DNA of 35,332 nt from Suillus spraguei (GCA_016800925.1 JABCPU010000609.1:1-35332), one strand, 5' to 3'. Counted from the first letter of the stretch, positions 10,414 through 20,058 are shown. The notes: generated by a model not told the origin, from the sequence alone. Numbers and translations: made by a program.

Positions 10414-10424
10414 ACTTTAATCTT
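10414..10424 (-). promoter_or_regulatory. Primer-binding site complementary to the element's own RNA 5' end (self-priming)
   Basis: One base inside the 5' LTR the sense strand reads AAGATTAAAGT. Its exact 11-nt reverse complement ACTTTAATCTT occurs in the sense strand of the LTR (plus-strand 10687-10697, and again in the 3' LTR). That LTR segment begins 28 bases downstream of a TATA-like box, where the transcript should start. In Tf1 of fission yeast and the sushi group, the first 11 nt of the RNA fold back onto the primer site in this way instead of using a tRNA. I see no tRNA-complementary primer site at this position. Confidence 0.75.
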
Positions 10425-10425
10425 T

Positions 10426-10900
10426 TGTTACGAACTGGGGTGGCGTCACCAGCGACAGTGAGTAGACACAGGCGGTCTGCTGGGAGTTCTTACGACGTCC
10501 AGAAGAGGACGAAGTGAAAGTACAAGGAACGCGTTCCAAGTACGATCAAGGGTTCAGCCTCAAGGATAAGTCCAAGAGGTATCCGCGAGAATAGGGACTA
10601 AGGCTAAGGAGTGCTTAGACTTAGAGACGATTCAAGACGACTTAGGTTGGAGACCTAAGCGAAGGAGATTCCAGGTAAAACCCAGTAAGATTAAAGTAGC
10701 GAAACTACTACAAGTACACTGTGCTTAAATAAGCCAATATGTGCGCACAGACCAAGAGAAGTGTGAGAACGTAAATGCGTATCCAAAGTAGGAAGGCAAC
10801 TATAGTACAGATGCGTTGAGCATATGAGTCAAGGTCATGTTATGTAATATACACGGTAAATGAGGTAAGAAAATGAATAGGGGCACGTACGATTGTAACA
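10426..10900 (-). repeat. Chromovirus 5' LTR (475 bp)
   Basis: It begins TGTTACGAAC and ends GATTGTAACA on the plus strand. In the sense direction it holds a TATA-like TATTTAA (plus 10725-10731), a CCAAT-type motif just upstream (plus GCCAAT near 10733) and the predicted RNA start ACTTTAATCTT (plus 10687-10697). Confidence 0.93.
10725..10731 (-). promoter_or_regulatory. TATA-like box of the chromovirus promoter
   Basis: Sense TATTTAA spans positions -34 to -28 relative to the first base (10697) of the self-priming sequence. That spacing is normal for a TATA box and independently supports the predicted RNA 5' end. Confidence 0.55.
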
Positions 10901-11049
10901 ATCCCTGTAGAAAGTGGAATGCTGGGGAATGCACACGCAGTGCAGCCTCTTGTCGATATGCACATATCTGCTCCTTCAAGCAAGATGGACATCTCTGTGG
11001 GAGAAAGCATATTAAAACAAAACATATTGAAGACTCACATACAAAATGA
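10901..11049 (+). pseudogene. C-terminal end of DIRS-like Gag with CCCH zinc finger
   Basis: Frame starting with the Cys codon at 10906 and stopping at 11047-11049. It reads CRKWNAGECTRSAASCRYAH, a CX7CX6CX3H finger, then a second Cys/His cluster. A finger of this kind ends the first ORF of fungal DIRS-like elements. The upstream part is missing, replaced by the chromovirus. Confidence 0.55.
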
Positions 11050-12877
11050 GTTGCAATATCTGCTTAAACATCCATGTCATTGTCGCAGTTTAATACGGTC
11101 ACCTTTAGACGCAAGTTTTAGTCCAACAGCCTGGTCAACAGAATATGTAGACCCTGTGCCCAACGTACCTCAGGAACTCCATAACAGTGATGCAGCTCGC
11201 ACTGTTGCACTCCGGCCGGACTTATTCAAAATCATTTGTCCGATTAATGTGGAAAAATTCCAGTCTTTGTTAGTCGACCATCCAAGTCAACCCTTCATTT
11301 TGTCCGTCTGTCGTGCACTACGTCAAGGGTTTTGGCCTTGGGTGGATGTACCAGATGATTCTTACCCATCAATCAATGACAATTCAATGCATACATGCCA
11401 CAAAACTGATGAACAATTGAAGTTCATCGAAACTCAATTACAGGAAGAAATTCGTCAAGGGCGAGTATCAGAGAGTTTTGGTACAGAGTTACTGCCAGGG
11501 ATGTACAGTGTTCCGGTGCACACAGTACCTAAACCAAACTCCAACAAACTGCGCTTAGTCATAGATCACATGGCTGGCGATTTCTCCCTTAATTCCATGA
11601 TTGAGTCAGATTCTATCAGAGGTACTAAACTTGATGGCTTACATTCACTTGGAGCATCTTTATTCCAATTTCGCGAGTTACATCCTCATGATGAGCTTGT
11701 CATGTTCAAATATGATGTTTCACAGGCTTTTCGGCGCCTACCTATGCACCCTTATTGGCAGGTCAAGCAAATCTTGACTGTTAAAGGAGAACGGCACATT
11801 GATCAAAACAATAACTTTGGAGGAAGACGCTCACCTAAAGTATGGATTTCGTTCATGTCACTTGTTGCCTGGATCGCGATTTATCGGATCCTAATTGATG
11901 CTTTAAAGACATACATGGATGACTCATTTTCATTCGAACTTGCATCCAACCTTCTATACCATGCGCCCTATCAATGCTCCTTCCCTGCTAAGCAAACACG
12001 TTTGCTGCAAATGTGGGATGAGATAGGGCTTCCACATGAATGTGCCAAGCAGCTTTTTGGTTCCCCTTTAATGATCATCAGTTTTGACATTGACCCTAAT
12101 AAAATGTCTGCTACTCTACCGACAGACAAGAAAGCTGCTCTTGTAGTACATCTATGTTCATTTGCTAGGAGAGGGTTTCGATGGTTGCTGCGTGAATATC
12201 AGCAGCCTGCTGGATGGTGTGAATGGAGTTTTAATGTGTTTCCACTTCTGAAACCAGGTTTGTCGGCCATCTATGACAAAATTCGCAGAAAAATGGACCC
12301 ATTTGGACGTCTTCATGTCAATCATTCAATTATACATGAACTTCTTTGGTTGGCGGCACACATTGACCAGTCTCCAGGGTTGCTTTTTTATAAAGCACTG
12401 GATTTTAGTCTGCTCTCACAAGATGTTGCTGTTGCATATACCAATGCTTCAGGAGTAGGAATGGGGCTGTGGTTTCCTGACAAAAATTTTGCTTGCCAAT
12501 TGCCACTACCAATCAGCACATCGATGGATACTATATATTTCATGGAGGCTTTGGCAGTTTGCTCTGCAATACATGCCATTAAAAATATGTCTGAGATGCC
12601 ACCTCATATGTTAATCTACACTGACAACACAAATGTTGTCGCCATGTTTGACACTTTGCAAGCAACTCCACCTTACAATTCGATCCTTCTATCCACGATG
12701 GATGTGCTGATCCAGTACAAAGTCGATCTATGTGTGGAGCATATTAGCAGACACATGAACATCATAGCTGATGCACTTTCCTGTTTTCAAAATGAACGCG
12801 TCCTCAAATTTGCGTCTAACATGCAGATCTATGACTTTGAACCCCCTCGGGATGTGCTGGGGGTGATCAAAAAATGA
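10919..12877 (+). CDS. DIRS-like reverse transcriptase/RNase H polyprotein (652 aa)
   Basis: An uninterrupted frame. Reverse transcriptase motifs: LRLVIDHMAG, the first catalytic Asp in MFKYDVSQAFRRLPMHP, a block ending SFMSLVAWIA, and YMDD at about residues 332-335. RNase H follows with E543 (YFMEALAV) and D569 (IYTDNTN), but the first catalytic Asp is replaced: the motif reads AYTNASGVGMG, with Asn at residue 509 (AAT where GAT is expected, a G-to-A change). Later the conserved ADALSRF appears as ADALSCF, as a C-to-T change would give. So the frame is open but RNase H is probably inactive. The ATG at 10919 is the first in the remaining sequence; the true start was probably lost or used the gag overlap. 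The stop overlaps the next ORF by ATGA. Confidence 0.85.
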   Translation: MLGNAHAVQPLVDMHISAPSSKMDISVGESILKQNILKTHIQNELQYLLKHPCHCRSLIRSPLDASFSPTAWSTEYVDPVPNVPQELHNSDAARTVALRPDLFKIICPINVEKFQSLLVDHPSQPFILSVCRALRQGFWPWVDVPDDSYPSINDNSMHTCHKTDEQLKFIETQLQEEIRQGRVSESFGTELLPGMYSVPVHTVPKPNSNKLRLVIDHMAGDFSLNSMIESDSIRGTKLDGLHSLGASLFQFRELHPHDELVMFKYDVSQAFRRLPMHPYWQVKQILTVKGERHIDQNNNFGGRRSPKVWISFMSLVAWIAIYRILIDALKTYMDDSFSFELASNLLYHAPYQCSFPAKQTRLLQMWDEIGLPHECAKQLFGSPLMIISFDIDPNKMSATLPTDKKAALVVHLCSFARRGFRWLLREYQQPAGWCEWSFNVFPLLKPGLSAIYDKIRRKMDPFGRLHVNHSIIHELLWLAAHIDQSPGLLFYKALDFSLLSQDVAVAYTNASGVGMGLWFPDKNFACQLPLPISTSMDTIYFMEALAVCSAIHAIKNMSEMPPHMLIYTDNTNVVAMFDTLQATPPYNSILLSTMDVLIQYKVDLCVEHISRHMNIIADALSCFQNERVLKFASNMQIYDFEPPRDVLGVIKK

Positions 12878-13242
12878 TGTCTGTGAGCCGAACATCTAGA
12901 CAGCCCATTCGGGAAGCCTGGACTGATGAGCATCTCTTATGAGAGCACTCAATTGCACTAGGTTTTGCTATTGAAACTTCAACATCGGCTGCATATGATT
13001 CTCACTTAAACTCCTATATCACATTTTGTCAACTTCATCGTCGACCAATCAATCCCATGCCAGATACACTTTCTTTCTATGTTGTTTGGCTTGCGCATCA
13101 CATTGAACCACGTTCCGTGGATAATTATCATTCTGGAATCTCAAATCATCTAGAAACCTTCATCTACAAAGCTAAGCGTGCCAGTTTGATCCAAACTGCA
13201 CTCCCCATTTGGACTAGGCCAGTAACCTCTGTCATACACTGA
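12874..13242 (+). pseudogene. Tyrosine recombinase of the DIRS-like element, N-terminal domain only, with a nonsense codon
   Basis: The ATG at 12874 (or 12877) overlaps the RT stop (ATGA). The translation shows the SAM-like N-terminal fold typical of fungal DIRS/Crypton recombinases (WTDEHLL, TSAAYDSHLNSYITFC, PDTLSFYVVWLAHHI, SVDNYHSGISNHL). A TGA at 12940-12942 interrupts it after 21 codons, where CGA (Arg) would keep it open. After 13240 the frame breaks once more and similarity ends. The catalytic R-H-R-Y domain is absent, so no integration activity is possible. Confidence 0.7.
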
Positions 13243-13250
13243 TGAGAGGC

Positions 13251-13438
13251 TCAGGGGATACTCCAAAATGGCAAGTCCGCTGCAGATGTAGTCAAATGCT
13301 TACACATCGATAAGATTGCTCAAGTGATAAGATTGATAAGACATCGCAAGAATATATAGACTAATGGCAAACAAACATTAAAGACTCTACTCAAACACCT
13401 GGCGAACAACACTACGATTCATGGATTGGAAGAATACT
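13251..13438. other. Junction between the DIRS-like fragment and the DUF6532-like gene
   Basis: No gene is assigned here. A short plus-strand frame (about 13255-13345) reads ILQNGKSAADVVKCLHID, which faintly recalls the helix-turn-helix of Tc1/mariner transposases, but it is too short to call. Confidence 0.3.
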
Positions 13439-15341
13439 TTACTGCATCTCGGCCAAAATATCATCAACGAGCTTATCCACAGCTGCCCTCTCCGACGACG
13501 ACAGATCGTTCAAACATTGGACGATCGAATCAAACACCGCCCTATTGTCCTCAACGACAAATTCTGACTTGCCAGCGGCGCCCTTAGCATGCTCCTGCAG
13601 CACCCAAAGTAAGATTGTGCCAGAGAATGCAATGATATTGTCGTGATCATGCTTGTTTGGGTCAATCCAGCAGGACAACCTCTTCTCAAGTAATACACAG
13701 TTGATTATGTGGAAGAGGGCAGGGTTTCTGAATGCTGCATTCTATGTATGTAAGTCCAAGTCAGACTTTGGAAACAGTTATATCAGAAACTTTGAACGCA
13801 ACTCACAGTGTCTGGATCATCGAGGTAAGCAAAGCCGATGCAGAGGCTATCAATGTAAACCTGCTGGTGCACCAACTCTTTGTTCCGCTCGCTAATAGGG
13901 AGGGCAAAATCGACTGCGGATCGACCTACATCTTTGAATATACTTCGAATGCTGTTTGGAATAGTTTTGAGCTTCTTCACTTCAGTTTTTTGGCTTCCAG
14001 CCACCCATGCATCGACCGAGTTCATCGTTGATAGTGACGAATGCATCTCCACTCCCTGATTGAATGCGCGAAGCGCCATGTCTTTCAAATCGTTGCTCAC
14101 CACCATCAAGTTGTTAAGGAAATCCCTCTTGAACGCATTGCGGGCACTGTCAACAATGTGTGAGATGGTGGCTGATGACAGCGGAGGTGGTTGGGTACTG
14201 TTGGACATGAGAGGTTGATCAGTTATGGCAGGGGAGCCCAAGCCTGGTTGGGCTATGTGACCTGTGCCTGCGGGTTCTACAGGAGGGAAGTGCAGGTGGA
14301 CAGGCTTGTGAACGGCTCTCAAGGATCTGGGTATAACCTAACATTTAGATTAGTAAATGTAAACTACTACACAAAAAACATACATGAATCACACCGGTTG
14401 AAAATTCCTCACCCCGCACTAGTTCACCTGGTCTTGGCTTTGCATATGCCATGACGAGGCGATAGGCTTCATACAGTGCTGCTTGACTCACTGCACATAC
14501 TGAAGGGACACATAGCAATGTGTCGCTGTGGTCTGCTCGCATCCTCAGACCTGGCCTGTAGTTATCAGCAGCCTGGTGGATTCCTTCCACGTTGAGCGCG
14601 GGAGCCTGTAAGCAGGATTGGTACTGGAAGGGGGTGGCGGACTGTGAGGGCATCCGCTGCTCAAATTGAGCAGGTGGTATGGCTGATGTGCCAGCCATTG
14701 ATTGCTGGTTAGAGGGGGGTATCTGCCAGGCCATTTGTGGCAGGAATGATGTGTGCGGTATGGTCGATGGGCCCACCATTGATTGGTGGCTAGAGGAGGT
14801 ATCTGTGGGGCCATTAGTGACAGGAATGGTGCACGTGGTACGATCAATGGGCCCACCATGAAGTCCCGGCTAGGGAGGTCCATCTGTGGGGGTTGCCGCT
14901 CCACAAACTGAGGATGGGACATTGTTAATGCACCACCCATCGTGTCCCGGCTAAGAGGGTTCATCTGTGGGGGGCACTGTTGCGGGGACCATGCATGCAA
15001 TGCCATCAATGGACTCACTGTCATATTGTACATATGTGGGAGCCCCTGCTGCAGGGATCACACATATGGTGCCATCGATGGACCCACCATCAATTGTGCA
15101 CTGTGCAGCCTTGGTTGAGGGGGGTGAGCGGCTGCTGGCTGTATAGCCAGTCTGGATGGCACTACCGGACGCTCTATGGCCAGTCCAACCTGAGTGCTGG
15201 CGGTATTGCCACATGGGTTCTTCCCTGTGGACTCTGGGAATTTCAGTATTTGCTAGAAATTTGTTAGTTAGCAGTGACGATGAAGAATTGATATCGCACC
15301 TTTGATTTCCGCTTTCCTTTCAATGGTTTCTTGGGAGGCAT
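13439..15341 (-). pseudogene. DUF6532-like protein with repetitive Pro/Met-rich N-terminus (frame-broken)
   Basis: Read on the minus strand. A start at 15341 gives MPPKKPLKGKRKSK, then an intron (15253-15299) and a long exon rich in Pro, Gln and Met built from imperfect repeats. A TGA near 15060 and a frame change near 14790 break it. The later part (SQAALYEAYRLVMAYAKPRPG) runs to an intron at about 14338-14394. The next exon (13807-14337) contains TISHIVDSARNAFKRDFLNN and IDSLCIGFAYLDDPDT. A 65-nt intron (13742-13806) leads to the last exon (13439-13741; NAAFRNPALFHII ... ILLWVLQEHAKG). The C-terminal half matches my memory of DUF6532, a domain of unknown function greatly expanded in mushroom genomes. 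It is transcribed away from the Plavaka transposase and lies downstream of the 282-aa gene on the same strand. Confidence 0.5.
14640..15110 (-). repeat. Imperfect tandem coding repeats within the DUF6532-like N-terminus
   Basis: The motif MVGPS/L-x-P-x-FL-x-MA-x-QIPP recurs at about 75-nt spacing (for example MVGPLIVPRAPFLSLMAPQ, MVGPSTIPHTSFLPQMAWQ, then a weaker MAGTSAIPP). On the plus strand this appears as repeated CCATTGATTG and GGGCCCACCAT words. Unequal crossing-over in such repeats may explain the frame change here. Confidence 0.6.
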
Positions 15342-15777
15342 GGTCAGAGAGAGCTGGAAAATCTGAAGGGCAAGGGCAACACAACTAAATTTAGAGCGGC
15401 ACTGACCGCCAATCAGTTAGACACATGTTTCATTGAGGCAGTAAATCAAGGGTGGAACCTAGAATTCAGTCTGAACACACATGGTGATCATGTAATTGTA
15501 TCAGGTGTGATCAGTCAAGCACTACAGCAATCGGTACAGGAAAACACTGTCTACATGTTGTCGAAACATGAGCCACAAACACATCATAAGCAGTACACTG
15601 AATTGTCGGGAAATAGGAGGGTAAATAGAAGGACCCCAAGCTACACGCGGAATGGTCGAGAATATATACTTAATCACTGTAGAAATGAATATAAGCGCTC
15701 AAATATTAGTAGAGAAATGAGGGGGGGGTTACCTCAGAACTCACCTCCAAAACAAACCCTTCACCTTTGACGCCCAA
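15342..15777. other. Intergenic stretch between the DUF6532-like gene and the 282-aa gene
   Basis: No convincing gene. It should hold the promoter of the DUF6532-like gene and the terminator of the upstream gene. An open plus-strand frame (15507-15770) has no recognisable content. Confidence 0.4.
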
Positions 15778-16679
15778 TCAATTGGAACTAACTTCCGATA
15801 CGTCATCGCAACAGCTTTCGTCATCATCCTCCGATTCAGCACTGTTGATGAAGGGGTCCATAGAATACTTATCCTTGGTGATTGTCTGGTTGGAGTCGTG
15901 CAAGTTGTGATCGATTGCAAAGGCCTCAAGTTGATTCAATTGCTCCTCTGAAATGCTGAATTCTAGCAGCTCCTCATTGTAGGTTCCAACACCAAAGTCA
16001 AAGTCATCTTCGAGTTGGTTTGCACGATGGTGGGTCATGAACCTTTCGAACATGTGGGCTTCATTGGAAGCTTCAACGTATTCACAAGCATTCTTCCGCT
16101 GAAGTAGGCTAAGAAGTGTTTGATGACGCTCAGCCTCCTCTATCTCCCAGGCAGTCATAAGGAGATGCAAGCGTGACTTTTCATGAGTCGCTTGCTTTGT
16201 GGAAACAGCTTGCTTGATAGTTTCCTCGTCCATGCTCTGCAAGCCGCGTCGAAAAATAGTAGCAGCCTGTACATTCTTATTAAATGTTGCACCATAAGAT
16301 AGATAAGCATTGAATGTACCACTTTTGCATCAGCTATTGATATATCAGCGTGATCATTTCTGAGTATTGACCTCCTTGTCCAGCGCAGTTCTGGTGCACT
16401 TGGCCCAGCATGCTGTGCATAAGGAGTAAATTTCAATTTTGCACGGTCTGTATACTGAGAGAGGCGGCGGACAACGCCATGGGCTGGAAGAGATGGAGTA
16501 TAATCCCGAATGATATGAGGGCTCACAAAACAGTCATTTAAATCGGTGGGTGGGGTAAGTGGTCTGTCACTGAATGGAGGTGATGAACTCTGGGGGGGAG
16601 ATGAACTCTGGGAGGAGATGAACTCTGGGGGGGAGAGGCATGGCGTTGGCGAGTAGATATCATGATATGTGCTGACCAT
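15778..16679 (-). CDS. Hypothetical protein (282 aa), intact, divergent from the Plavaka transposase
   Basis: Two exons on the minus strand, 16320-16679 and 15778-16266, joined by a 53-nt intron (GTACAT...TACAG) in phase 0. The spliced frame is open throughout. The N-terminus (MVSTYHDIYSPTP...) is Ser/Pro-rich with a short repeat SSPPQSSSPP, encoded by tandem copies of a GAACTCTGGGGGGGA-type unit. The middle has RRLSQYTDRAKLKFTPYAQ. The second exon is rich in charged residues and probably helical (LHLLMTAWEIEEAERHQTLL). The C-terminus is very acidic (SAESEDDDESCCDD). No domain is recognised. Its start codon is 65 bp from that of the transposase on the opposite strand, so the two share a bidirectional promoter. 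It may be an accessory protein of the transposon, but this rests on position alone. Confidence 0.6.
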
Positions 16680-16744
16680 CAGCAGTCAAAGCGGAAAGTG
16701 TTGGACTTTGAAAGACTTGGAGGAATTTTGCAATCGAAATTCCA
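16680..16744. promoter_or_regulatory. 65-bp bidirectional promoter region
   Basis: This is the only sequence between the start codons of the 282-aa gene (minus) and the transposase (plus). Expression of the two is therefore likely to be linked. No clear TATA box is visible. Confidence 0.4.
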
Positions 16745-19700
16745 ATGCGGATCTGGAATGCAACTACGATGAATGATGAAGTTCCAGCAGATGATATTCC
16801 TTGGCCTCAGCAAATCATTTTTGATAATGCAAGAGATCCCACTGTGACCTGCCCAAACTCAGACTGCCAACAATGTTTTTCATCCATCCATGACTTGCTT
16901 GCTCACCTAAATCATCCAACCAAGACATGCTGGCCGTCGAGGTCTCAAGGACACATGGCCAAGCCTCCTGCGTTACGTGGAGCCCACAAACATCATGATG
17001 GGCAGTCTGGAGCAGATAAGACCATGGAGGATTCCAATCGGACTGCTCAATATCATCCACAATCAGGCTATGTCTATGGAGACAGACAGAACATATTTCA
17101 GCAAATTCAGAATGATGAACACGAGCCAAAACGGACACACAATCTGTACTGGCCCTTTTGCGATCATGGAGAGTGGTCACTCGGTAAATTTCTAGTTGAG
17201 ACCATGATGCAGACAGAGATCGATCGTTTTCTCAAACTGTCTTGGGTATTCTATATGATCTGTCTGTGTACTACTTGCTAAATCTACATTTTCAGTTCGA
17301 TGTGAAAGAAAAACCCTCATTCTCGAGTGCTCGAGAACTATTGTCCTGGATGGACCTTTTACCTCCCGGGCCGAAATGGTGTATCATGCAGTTTGAAGTC
17401 CAGGGGTACACCACCGCTGCTCCCATTCATCTAATATGGCGTGATGGCCTTGAAGTTGCAAAGAGCCTCTTTGGCAACCCAATTTTCACTCAGAACATGT
17501 CTTTTGACCCTTTACATGTCGGGAGGGTGCGCAGCGAGAGTATGGAGAGTGGTTCACAGCAAATCGAGCATTCTCGACACAGGTATGTGCTTCTGTTCTG
17601 TATTTTCACATTCTCAACTATCGACTATTCCAGGACCAGCTGCCCGAAGGGGCGACCATAATGCCCATAATAGCTGTCAGACAAGACACCAGTCACAAGA
17701 CAGACGGGCGGTCTGGAAATGCACCCTCTTTTCCTCACTATCGGCAACATCAACTCTGACATTCGTATGAAGGCTACATCCCATGCTTGGCGATGTGTAG
17801 CATATATACCAATCCCCAAGTTTGAAACACATTCTGATTATCACACAATCCTGAAGTCGTGTGTCTGGCACAAGTGTGTTGACTTAGTCTTTGCCAGCTT
17901 AAAGGTCACAGCAAAGGTCGGCGAGTTTATGCCTGATCCCTTTGGTGAACTTCGATATTGCTTTACCCCTCTTGTCGCTTGGATCGCAGACCTTCCAGAA
18001 CAATTGATGATCACCTCTGTGTCAAAGAACGCATCCCCCATCACACTGGCCACTCACAAGCAATTTGGGGATGCCAACCGTCACGATCCTTGCACAGTGG
18101 AACATACCTTGGAGCTATTGTACATTCTCAGCAAGTCCGTCAATCCATGGAATCTTGACCGGTTCCAGAAGAAGGCAAAGGAGCTTCTCCTCCTAGGCAT
18201 TCATCTTCCGTTCTGGCGCAACTGGGTGCTCACCCAGGTCTTTATTTTCCTTGTCCCTGAAATCCTTCACACCCTGCACAAATTCTTCTTCAACCATCTG
18301 TTGCAGTGGTGTAAAGAAGTGGTCGGAAGCGACGAGCTTGATGCATGCTACAAAGTCATCATAAGATATTGGTGTGCGTCACTTCTCTTCTGGGATCTCA
18401 CATGTAGCACAGATGACTGGACGAGAGCATCGCGATATCCAGCGCACCATCGTCGCCATGATTTGGGTGCTGCTCCCCCTGAATTTGTGCGAGCTATTTG
18501 TGCTCTCATCGATTTCATGTATCAAGCGCAGAACCCTGTCCATACAGAATCAAGTATCGAGGCAATGCAAGCATCACTTAACAAATTCCACGATTGCAAA
18601 GTGGCAATCCTGGAAGCTGAGGCATGTCGGGGAAAAAGCAGCGTCAAGGAGGACTTCTACATACCAAAACTCAAGCTCCTTCTGAGCTTCGTGGAGGCCA
18701 TTAGGAACAACAATGGATTGATTCAGTTCACTGCGGATGTTAGTGAACGACTTCTCATCACACATTGCAAAAGCCCTTTCACAAGAACGAGCAAACAGAA
18801 AGATTTCGGTGAGCAGATTGTCCACATCCTTGATCGTGAAGAGCAGATGCGGCAGTTCGATCTATATCTCCTCCTTCACCAACACAACCATGCTCTCGTG
18901 AATGCCGTTGTCGATGAAGATGAGGAGGTATACGCCACGGACCCGACGATGGCATGGGTTTCTCGTGTTGCCCCCGACGAACAACATCATTTCAGCGCCC
19001 CCAGGCCCATATGGAATCATTTCACCAAGGGCATCCTATCCGACAGCGCCAATGCAGCGCTTACCGTCACTCGCTCTCCTGATGGCTCAAATCTGAGCTG
19101 GCCTGATGTGATGCGCACCTATGGACTCCCTGATCTTCGTCACAAGGTCACAGAATACATTCAGTGATATGCAGATGATGTCAAAGGGTGTTTCCAGATG
19201 TTTAGCACCATTAAGATCTGGTCCAAGTTTCGTATCCAACTGCATTCGACATTTCGCCCATCAATTATCATGCCTAGCCAAGCTGTCCAGGCCGAACCAC
19301 CAAGTGATACATTCCCATCCGGAAATTGTGATGCGATTTTCTTAGACACGGATCAAGGTGCAAATAACCCTGGTTGTAAGTTGGTTTATACTACCTATCG
19401 TGCCATATACTGATGACATCTACTGTCTAGTTCCTGTTGCTCAAGTTTGCATTGTATTCCAGCTGGCCCACCCCGGCGCTCAACTGCGAAGCTTCCTGAC
19501 TTCCTGTTGCACCCCCTTCTCTATGTCCAACCTTTTCATATTGTAAAAACCCCCGAAGATCTAGAGGACACTCAGTTGTGGAAACTTGAGAGGGTATATG
19601 CACCTGCAACGCAGCCCAAAACCCGCACCGGGTTTGTCATTCCCATAATGGAGGTAACACATGCTGCAGAGTTGGTCCCAGTGTACAGAGAAAAGGTTGA

Positions 19701-19851
19701 CCGTTCCTTGACTTCAGCGACATCTCAGGAGCACTATGACCACTTTTATCTTAACCGTTATGCGGACAAGGAGATGTATAACGGTTGCATGAATCATTGG
19801 ACACTGAGATACTCTTTAGGATTAATCTTATGCCACTGTTCTTTCCAATAG
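16745..19851 (+). pseudogene. Plavaka-family DNA transposase (frame-broken)
   Basis: The ATG at 16745 opens a protein with an N-terminal zinc-finger-like segment (VTCPNSDCQQCFSSIHDLLAHLNH), then the family sequence: GEWSLGKFLVE, FLKLSW, a 50-nt intron (17246-17295), SFSSARELLSWMDLLPPGP, IWRDGLEVAKSLFGNP, an intron (17583-17633), DQLPEGATIMPI, LEMHPLFLTIGNINSDIRMK, GELRYCFTPLVAWIADLPEQ, PFWRNW, EILHTLHKFFFNH, MTGREHRDIQRTIVAM, DFYIPKLKLLLSFVEAIR. A last intron (19376-19430) precedes the C-terminus. Plavaka transposases mobilise fungal DNA transposons, grouped by some authors with CACTA-like elements. Frame breaks lie near 17525, 17678, 18370 and 18460 (a compensating pair) and 19480, plus a TGA at 19165-19167. 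Terminal inverted repeats were not found. Confidence 0.85.
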
Positions 19852-20058
19852 CAACATCATTTGTAAACACAGTACTGTAGGCGCAATGATCTTGGTCCTC
19901 GATTAGATGCTTTTTGGATCGATAAGATGACCAACTCGCTGATAAATCTCACCTGAGTGCTAACGTGATAATCGGACTGACCAACCAATCACATCCCTCC
20001 ATCGCTGCAAACGTAAGTGTTCGTAACACGCTTAGCGTAGGCGAGAGAAGCCTTCATT
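19852..20058. other. Downstream flank of the Plavaka gene
   Basis: No gene seen. The 3' end of the transposon should be here or slightly further right, but no terminal repeat partner was identified to the left of 13439. Confidence 0.35.

Larger units (their letters stand above)
3300..10900 (-). mobile_element. Ty3/Gypsy chromovirus (Tf1/sushi-like self-priming type), full length, coding region frame-broken
   Basis: The element is about 7.6 kb, bounded by two nearly identical LTRs starting TG and ending CA on the plus strand (TGTTACGAAC...GATTGTAACA). Transcription is on the minus strand, so the 5' LTR is the right-hand one. Order in the sense direction: 5' LTR, self-complementary primer site, gag, protease, reverse transcriptase, RNase H, integrase, chromodomain, an extra zinc-knuckle ORF, then the 3' LTR. 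Integrase after RNase H plus a C-terminal chromodomain define chromoviruses. The LTRs differ by roughly 10 substitutions and 5 one-base gaps over 475 bp (about 97% identical by hand count). No target-site duplication is present (GAATG on the left, ATCCC on the right) and the flanks belong to different sequences. Confidence 0.92.
10901..13250 (+). mobile_element. DIRS-like tyrosine-recombinase retrotransposon, truncated at both ends
   Basis: Three overlapping frames in DIRS order: the last part of gag (10901-11049), RT/RNase H (10919-12877) and the N-terminal part of a tyrosine recombinase (12874-13242). The left end is cut exactly at the chromovirus LTR. On the right, similarity to the recombinase stops near 13250, before the catalytic domain. 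No inverted or split direct repeats of a complete DIRS element are present. The missing 5' part is not on the other side of the chromovirus. Confidence 0.8.

Noticed and set aside
10901..10920. Target-site duplication for the chromovirus using GGAATG near 10917 and GAATG at 3295-3299
   Set aside because: The right-hand word starts 16 bases away from the LTR end, so it cannot be a duplication made at integration.
13255..13345. Possible Tc1/mariner helix-turn-helix fragment (ILQNGKSAADVVKCLHID)
   Set aside because: Under 30 residues, interrupted by a stop, with no DDE residues or terminal repeats nearby; the resemblance may be chance.
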